Positions 45,464 through 50,341 of a DNA stretch of 50,341 bases are shown here, in pieces. Source of the stretch: Methylotenera sp. (GTDB taxonomy: Bacteria; Pseudomonadota; Gammaproteobacteria; Burkholderiales; Methylophilaceae); NCBI GenBank assembly GCA_013140755.1, contig JABFSF010000049.1, forward strand, positions 1 through 50,341, written 5' to 3'. The notes under the pieces were generated by a model. It had not been told where the DNA came from. It saw only the letters and a list, made by a program, of their open reading frames with translations, and did no database searches. Position 1 is the first letter of the stretch, and every line of letters starts with the position of its first letter. The translations under genes were made by a program, and so were the position numbers.

Positions 45464-48400
45464 CTAATTGGAGATTTCATTTGCTATAAGTTCGGCTTGC
45501 TTTAACACTGTTTCGGTTGCTAACAGCTCCATATCTGGTGGGTAGCCAAACTGTCTGAGTGTGCGTTTTACAATCACTTTAAGTTTGGCTCTAACACTCT
45601 CTTTAATGGTCCAGTCTATGCTGGCGTTTTCTCGCACACGCTGCAGCAACACCACGGCCAACTCTCGCAGTTTGTCTTGCTGCATGAGCTCTTTTGCGCT
45701 GTCGTTGTTGGCCACAGCCGTATAAAAAGCAAACTCTAGCGGGCTTAGTTTCATACGCTCAGCCTCACTGTCGCCATGCACAATTTCTTTGCTCACTTTA
45801 ATGAGCTCATCCATCAATTCAGCAGCGGTAATGATTTTGTTTTGATAACGTTTGATGGAATTTTGTAGCATCTCCATCAAGCTGCGGCTCTGAATCAAGT
45901 TAGTTTTTTCGCGGACTTTGATTTCTTCATTGAGCAGTTTTTTGAGTACTTCTAGTGCGATATTTTTATGTTCATGGTTTTCAAGCTCTAATAAAAACTC
46001 ATCACTCAAAATAGAAATGTCAGGTTTCTTAATACCCGCCGCATCAAATATATCAATGACTTGTTCTGAAACTAAAGCCTTATCTATTACTTGGCGGATA
46101 GTAGTTTCAATTTCCTCGTTGGTTTTGCCTTCACCAGTGCTATCAAACTTGGCTAGCCGTGCTTTTACGGCTTGAAAGAACGCCACCTCATCTTTTACAT
46201 CCATCGCCTCATCATGCGGAATGGCAATTGCAAACGCTTGAGAGAGCGCAGTCACTTCATTCACATAGCGTTTTTTACCATCATCTAACCCTAATACATG
46301 CTCTTCAGCGGCAAGTATCAGTGAAAGCTTTTTAGAGGTGTCTGAATTGAAGTAAAGCTTGTAATCAAAGTTGTGATAAAGCTGCTGCACCACCTCTAAC
46401 TTCTCGCGCATGAGTTCAAGCGCTTGCTCTTGTGCAATGGCTGGGTCGCCTTTGCCGCCTGCATCCGAGTAAAATGACAAAGCCTGTTTCAAGTCCGCCG
46501 CAATACCCAAATAATCCACCACCAAGCCCGCAGGTTTATCACCATATACGCGGTTCACCCTTGCAATCGCTTGCATCAGGTTATGGCCTTTCATCGGCTT
46601 ATCGATATACAGCGTGTGCATACTAGGGGCGTCAAAGCCTGTCAGCCACATATCACGCACAATGACGAGTTTTAATTCATCGTCAGGGTCTTTCATGCGC
46701 TCGGCAAGGTTGCGTCGCTGTTGCTTGGTAGTGTGATGTTTGGCGAGTTGTGGGCCATCGCTAGATGAAGCCGTCATCACCACTTTAATCGCCCCTTGGT
46801 TCAGGTTGTCTGAATGCCACTCAGGTTTTAGCGCAATAATCGCTTCATAAAGCTCTGCGGCTATACGACGCGACATACTCACTATCATGCCCTTGCCCGC
46901 AAACACCTCTTGGCGTTGTTCAAAGTGCGTCACAATATCTTTGGCGATGTTTTGAATGCGTTGCTTGCTGCCTATCAACGCCTCAATTTGCGTCCAACGT
47001 GCTTTGGCTTTTTGGGTTTCGGTCAGCTCGTCTTCTTGTAACTCTTCATCCAATTCAGCCACCAATTTGCGGCCTTCATCGGAGAGTTGCACTTTGGCTA
47101 AACGGCTTTCGTAGAAAATGCGCACCGTTGCGCCATCTTCCACGGCTTGGGCAATGTCGTAAATATCCACGTAGTTACCAAACACCGCAGGCGTATTTAC
47201 ATCGGTGCTTTCAATGGGTGTGCCTGTAAAACCTAGATAAGTCGCATTAGGCAAAGCATCTCGCATATATTTGGCAAAGCCATACACAATCTTTTGGCCA
47301 ATAACTTCCCCAGCTTCATTTTTATCTTCTACAGTTTTGGCTTTAAAGCCATATTGGGTGCGATGCGCTTCATCCGCAATCACTACAATATTGCGGCGTT
47401 CCGATAAGGTTTCATACACGTTGCCTTCTTCGGGCTGAAACTTCTGTATGGTGGCAAATATCACACCACCAGAAGCCACTTTTAAAAGTTCTTTAAGTTG
47501 CTGTCTATCTTCAACTTGTTTTGGTTCTTGGCGCAGTAATTGGCTAGATGCAGCAAAGGTATCAAACAATTGGTCATCTAAATCGTTACGGTCTGTAATC
47601 ACCAAAATAGTTGGGTTATTCAAGGCTAATACAATTTTGCCTGTATAAAACACCATGCTGAGTGATTTACCACTGCCTTGCGTGTGCCACACTACACCAG
47701 CTTTGCGGTCGCCGCGCGGTTGCGTGCGCACGTCACCTAAACCATAACTGGCAGGAGTTTGCGCAACACCTGAAGCTTCAGCCGTTGCACGTAATGTAGA
47801 AATTACAGCCGCATTGACTGCGTAATATTGGTGATAAGCTGCCAGCTTCTTAACTGTGCTGATGCTAATTTGCTTGGTGTGCGGGTCTTCTTTTGAGGAT
47901 TTCTCAAACACAATAAAGTGGCGGATTAAATCTAGCAAAGTCGCTTTATTCAACATGCCGTTAATCAGTGTTTCAAGCTGGCTCACCAAGTGAGAGGCCT
48001 CTGCCTTACCATCGGCACTTTTCCAAGCCATAAAGCGGCTTAAGCCTGCGGAAATACTACCCGCTTTAGCTTCTAATCCATCTGAAACTACCACAAAGCC
48101 GTTATAGGTAAACAAGCTTGGTATCGCTTGTTTGTAAGTTTCTAATTGTCTATAAGCTGAAGTGAGCGTGGTATTTTCATCGGCGGCGTTTTTAAGCTCA
48201 ATCACCACCAACGGCAAGCCATTCACAAACAGAATAATATCTGGACGTTTGTTCTGGTTGTTTTCAATAATGGTGAACTGGTTCGCTACCACAAATTCGT
48301 TATTGTCTGGGTTGTCAAAATCCACCAACCAAACCAAATCCCCGCGTGTGTTGCCGTCTTTTTGATAGCTCACATTCACGCCCTCAGTCAGCAATCGATG

Positions 48401-48667
48401 AAAAGCCTCATTGTTAGCTAACAACTCAGGGGAGCTAATACGCTGTATTATTTTTATTGCTTCGTCTAAGGCGGCAGGTGGCAAGGTTGGGTTAATGCGG
48501 GCGACTGCATTGCGCAATCGGTTGGTAAGCAACACCTCGGCAAAACTCTCGCGCTCAGGAGTTGATGAGTCTGGCGCAATATCAGGCCCATAAATGTAAT
48601 CAAAGCCTAGCGCTTGCAGCCGCTCAATGGCAAGGGTTTCGATTTCTGATTCAGTTAATTTAGCCAT
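45464..48667 (-). CDS. hsdR: Type I restriction enzyme, R subunit
   Basis: A 1067-residue ATP-driven translocase and nuclease of a type I restriction system. The N-terminal nuclease has Asp143, Glu157 and Lys159 (RPDIILFVNG and VVIELKNAA). The helicase motor shows Walker A at about 328-335 (HTQGSGKS), DEAH at 432-435 (VVIADEAHRTQYG), TYLGFTGTPIES (motif III-like) and VRDMWLTGFDAPSMHTLY. A helical C-terminal region binds the methylase core. The ATG overlaps the stop of the RhuM-Fic gene (TAATG). The methylase and specificity genes are not in the window and probably lie upstream beyond 50341. Without them it would be inactive. Confidence 0.95.
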   Translation of the reverse strand: MAKLTESEIETLAIERLQALGFDYIYGPDIAPDSSTPERESFAEVLLTNRLRNAVARINPTLPPAALDEAIKIIQRISSPELLANNEAFHRLLTEGVNVSYQKDGNTRGDLVWLVDFDNPDNNEFVVANQFTIIENNQNKRPDIILFVNGLPLVVIELKNAADENTTLTSAYRQLETYKQAIPSLFTYNGFVVVSDGLEAKAGSISAGLSRFMAWKSADGKAEASHLVSQLETLINGMLNKATLLDLIRHFIVFEKSSKEDPHTKQISISTVKKLAAYHQYYAVNAAVISTLRATAEASGVAQTPASYGLGDVRTQPRGDRKAGVVWHTQGSGKSLSMVFYTGKIVLALNNPTILVITDRNDLDDQLFDTFAASSQLLRQEPKQVEDRQQLKELLKVASGGVIFATIQKFQPEEGNVYETLSERRNIVVIADEAHRTQYGFKAKTVEDKNEAGEVIGQKIVYGFAKYMRDALPNATYLGFTGTPIESTDVNTPAVFGNYVDIYDIAQAVEDGATVRIFYESRLAKVQLSDEGRKLVAELDEELQEDELTETQKAKARWTQIEALIGSKQRIQNIAKDIVTHFEQRQEVFAGKGMIVSMSRRIAAELYEAIIALKPEWHSDNLNQGAIKVVMTASSSDGPQLAKHHTTKQQRRNLAERMKDPDDELKLVIVRDMWLTGFDAPSMHTLYIDKPMKGHNLMQAIARVNRVYGDKPAGLVVDYLGIAADLKQALSFYSDAGGKGDPAIAQEQALELMREKLEVVQQLYHNFDYKLYFNSDTSKKLSLILAAEEHVLGLDDGKKRYVNEVTALSQAFAIAIPHDEAMDVKDEVAFFQAVKARLAKFDSTGEGKTNEEIETTIRQVIDKALVSEQVIDIFDAAGIKKPDISILSDEFLLELENHEHKNIALEVLKKLLNEEIKVREKTNLIQSRSLMEMLQNSIKRYQNKIITAAELMDELIKVSKEIVHGDSEAERMKLSPLEFAFYTAVANNDSAKELMQQDKLRELAVVLLQRVRENASIDWTIKESVRAKLKVIVKRTLRQFGYPPDMELLATETVLKQAELIANEISN

Positions 48668-49653
48668 TAGTTATTGCCGTTGATTAAGTTGATAATCACC
48701 TTCACAATCATATCGCGCTCGTCTGGTTTGCTTTCTGCAATCAGTAAGGTAAAGGCGACCAAAGCATTATCTGCAATGCGCTTCTCACCTAGCTCGTTAT
48801 ACAAGTGTTCATTACGCTCTAAAAACCAAGCAAATATCGCTGCCGCAATACGTTTGTTGCCATCGCTAAAGGCATGGTTTTTAACGATGAAGTACAACAG
48901 ATTGGCTGCTTTCTCTTCTATGCTCGGGTAAAGCTCCTGCCCATCAAAGGTTTGGTAGATAGTCTCTAGTGCACTATTAAACGAATTGTCTTTTTCGTTG
49001 CCAAACAATCCCCCCAATTTTTCTTTATCGCGCCACAAAAGGATTTGTTCCATTGCCTCGCCATATTCGATCTTGGGCTGCACGGGAGAGCGAGTGCCTA
49101 TCACCTGTAAGCGCTGATGGTCGTAATCATCCAGCACGGTGAGTGCATGGCTGTATTTTTCAAGCACAGCTAATATGCTTTGCGATTCTTGCGTCGTTAA
49201 CGCTTGGTTGTGCAGTAGGCGGGAGGATAAAGCAATTGCGCGCTTTAGGTCATTGAGCTTTTCTTGTTCGGCTTGAAGTTTTTGTTCATTTAACGCATAG
49301 CCTTGAACGAGGTATTGTTTGAGGATATTGTTAGCCCAAATGCGAAATTGCGTACCTCTTTTGGAGTTAACACGATAGCCCACCGATATAATGACATCGA
49401 GATTATAAAATTTAACTGGTTTGTCTGAATTAGCAATGTGCAAATTTTGCACATTGCTTTTTTCATCTAATTCACCCTCAGTAAACACATTTTTAATATG
49501 TTTAGTAATCACAGAGCGTTCACGGCCAAATAACTCAGCCACTTGTACTTGCGTCAGCCAAACAGTCTCCTGCTCAAGCCGCACATCAATCTGAGTCTCC
49601 CCACTCTCAGTTTGGTAAATGACAATTTGCTGATTACTGTTATCATCAGTCAT
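48667..49653 (-). CDS. RhuM-like protein with Fic/Doc domain
   Basis: A 328-residue protein of the virulence protein RhuM family. The N-terminal half (about 10-120) contains a helix-turn-helix-like part with ETVWLTQVQVAELFGRERSV and GYRVNSKRGTQFRIWANNIL. The C-terminal half carries the Fic/Doc motif HAFSDGNKR at 260-268. This agrees with the Doc form (H-x-F-x-D-x-N-K-R) more than with the HPFxxGNGR of AMPylating Fic proteins, so a kinase-like action on a cell target is possible. Such proteins often sit inside type I restriction operons. It is two bases from the upstream gene and overlaps hsdR by one base, which ties all three translationally. Confidence 0.88.
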   Translation of the reverse strand: MTDDNSNQQIVIYQTESGETQIDVRLEQETVWLTQVQVAELFGRERSVITKHIKNVFTEGELDEKSNVQNLHIANSDKPVKFYNLDVIISVGYRVNSKRGTQFRIWANNILKQYLVQGYALNEQKLQAEQEKLNDLKRAIALSSRLLHNQALTTQESQSILAVLEKYSHALTVLDDYDHQRLQVIGTRSPVQPKIEYGEAMEQILLWRDKEKLGGLFGNEKDNSFNSALETIYQTFDGQELYPSIEEKAANLLYFIVKNHAFSDGNKRIAAAIFAWFLERNEHLYNELGEKRIADNALVAFTLLIAESKPDERDMIVKVIINLINGNN

Positions 49654-49655
49654 GG

Positions 49656-50270
49656 TTATATTCTTTCATCATCTGACATGATTTGCTTTATAGCCTCATA
49701 AATCCAGCCCGTACTACCTTGCGTATCACGCAAAATCTTAGCAAAGCTTTCTTTGGCAATTTGTTCGCGTATCTTTGCAAACATTTCAGCGCTTAAATGC
49801 TCTTTACCTAACGCTTTAAGTGCTTGCACAATCAAAGTGCTTTCGCGGTGTTTAAAGCCAATGTCTTTTAAGCTGGATTTTTTAAAGGTTAGTTGTACGC
49901 CCATTACATTGTAGCTTTTACTTGGGCCGTCACTCAGGTAAACATATTGCGCGGGAATTTGTGTAGAAAGCCCCAGCAGGTTTAGCGCAGAATCACCAGA
50001 AACCTCAATGCGCCAGCTAAACTTGCGGGCGTAAGCATAGGCAACTTGGTCAATATCAGGCGATAAGGTTTTTTGCAGTAAATCGCTAAATCTAGGGTAA
50101 TCATATAAGCCGCGCGCAACGCGCCTTATTTTGCTAGCTTCAGCCAAATCAGAGAGGGCATTATCAATTTGTTGGCGCGCAAAACGGCCAGCTAAATCAC
50201 TTGATGAGAATGCCCACCCCCTGCCGTGACCAGCTATAAAGTAGAATGTTGATTCTGATATGTTTTTCAC
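49656..50270 (-). CDS. AbiEi-like (DUF6088-type) antitoxin family protein
   Basis: A 204-residue protein with an N-terminal winged-helix part (about 1-65; GWAFSSSDLAGRFARQQIDN and SKIRRVARGLYDYPR) followed by a region (SGDSALNLLGLSTQIPAQYV) reminiscent of AbiEi antitoxins, which repress their own operon. It leads the operon visible here. The start is GTG at 50270 with no Shine-Dalgarno sequence, and an AT-rich segment resembling a -10 region lies only a few bases upstream, so the transcript may be leaderless. Two palindromic boxes lie just upstream. The family assignment is from recall and moderately sure. Confidence 0.75.
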   Translation of the reverse strand: MKNISESTFYFIAGHGRGWAFSSSDLAGRFARQQIDNALSDLAEASKIRRVARGLYDYPRFSDLLQKTLSPDIDQVAYAYARKFSWRIEVSGDSALNLLGLSTQIPAQYVYLSDGPSKSYNVMGVQLTFKKSSLKDIGFKHRESTLIVQALKALGKEHLSAEMFAKIREQIAKESFAKILRDTQGSTGWIYEAIKQIMSDDERI

Positions 50271-50288
50271 ATAGTTAATATAATAAAA

Positions 50289-50323
50289 TTTCTAGAAAAA
50301 GTATATGTTTTTTCTAGAAAAAA
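50289..50323 (-). promoter_or_regulatory. Paired TTTCTAGAAA palindromes, candidate operator of the restriction operon
   Basis: A perfect 16-base palindrome TTTTTTCTAGAAAAAA (50308-50323) and a second box TTTCTAGAAA (50289-50298) have centres 22 bases apart, about two helical turns. They lie 19 to 53 bases upstream of the GTG start, where a promoter is expected. The AbiEi-like protein encoded first in the operon is a natural candidate for binding them. Confidence 0.6.
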
Positions 50324-50341
50324 TGATGGCTTAGCTACCAA

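Noticed and set aside
45258-45467. Short frame overlapping the end of the Mth938-type gene
   Set aside because: No binding site or family wording; most of it is a shifted reading of that gene.
1-50341. CRISPR arrays, rRNA genes, transposases or integrases
   Set aside because: No regularly spaced direct repeats, no rRNA stretches and no recombinase motifs were seen anywhere in the window.

Overview
The window reads as chromosomal DNA of a gammaproteobacterium-like or, more probably, betaproteobacterial organism of the Methylophilaceae type (Methylotenera/Methylophilus relatives). This rests on the fairly AT-rich composition, the gene order trigger factor-clpP-clpX-lon-hupB-tRNA-Val-tRNA-Asp-ppiD, the neighbourhood PHP-Sua5-M50-trpS-scpA-scpB, and protein wording familiar from that group. 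It is an inference from recalled families, not from a search.

Layout. 1-3574: the broken start of a calcium-binding-repeat (RTX-like) gene at the very edge, a PAS/LuxR-type regulator and a NarL-type two-component pair. 3742-5157: tRNA-Asn with its terminator and an aspartate aminotransferase. 5286-6846: a secreted serine protease with TPR repeats and a small secreted partner. 7124-11503 (plus strand): peptide-binding lipoprotein, two ABC permeases without ATPases, then fabI. 11578-22136 (minus strand): a protein quality-control block, ppiD, tRNA-Asp, tRNA-Val, hupB, lon with a sigma-32-like promoter, clpX, clpP, tig, tRNA-Leu, then scpB and scpA. 22137-23735: a foreign-looking, visibly AT-richer cassette with a DpnI-type methyl-dependent restriction enzyme, a small co-translated protein, a truncated adenine methyltransferase and an orphan open frame. 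23728-27207: trpS, an M50 protease, a Sua5/YciO protein and a PHP phosphoesterase. 27350-29348 (plus): YciB-like septation protein, YciI, BolA and a periplasmic parvulin. 29639-31719: feoA-feoB behind a Fur-box-like site. 31773-33230: M17 aminopeptidase. 33449-37529: aceE-aceF. 37609-44884 (minus): DUF4124 protein, glycosyltransferase, folA-thyA, hom-thrC, alanine aminotransferase. 44974-45345: Mth938-type protein. 45464-50341: the 3' part of a type I restriction operon (hsdR) led by a RhuM-Fic/Doc protein and an AbiEi-like (DUF6088-type) protein behind a palindromic operator.

Most of the window is core housekeeping. The accessory interest lies in two defence loci. One is the DpnI-like enzyme, which destroys G-m6A-TC DNA, sitting directly on the stump of a methyltransferase whose activity, if it were GATC-specific, would be lethal beside it. 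The other is the type I operon with embedded toxin-like genes. A family of imperfect CACAGAG inverted repeats is scattered in three intergenic gaps, one of them inside the aceE-aceF operon.
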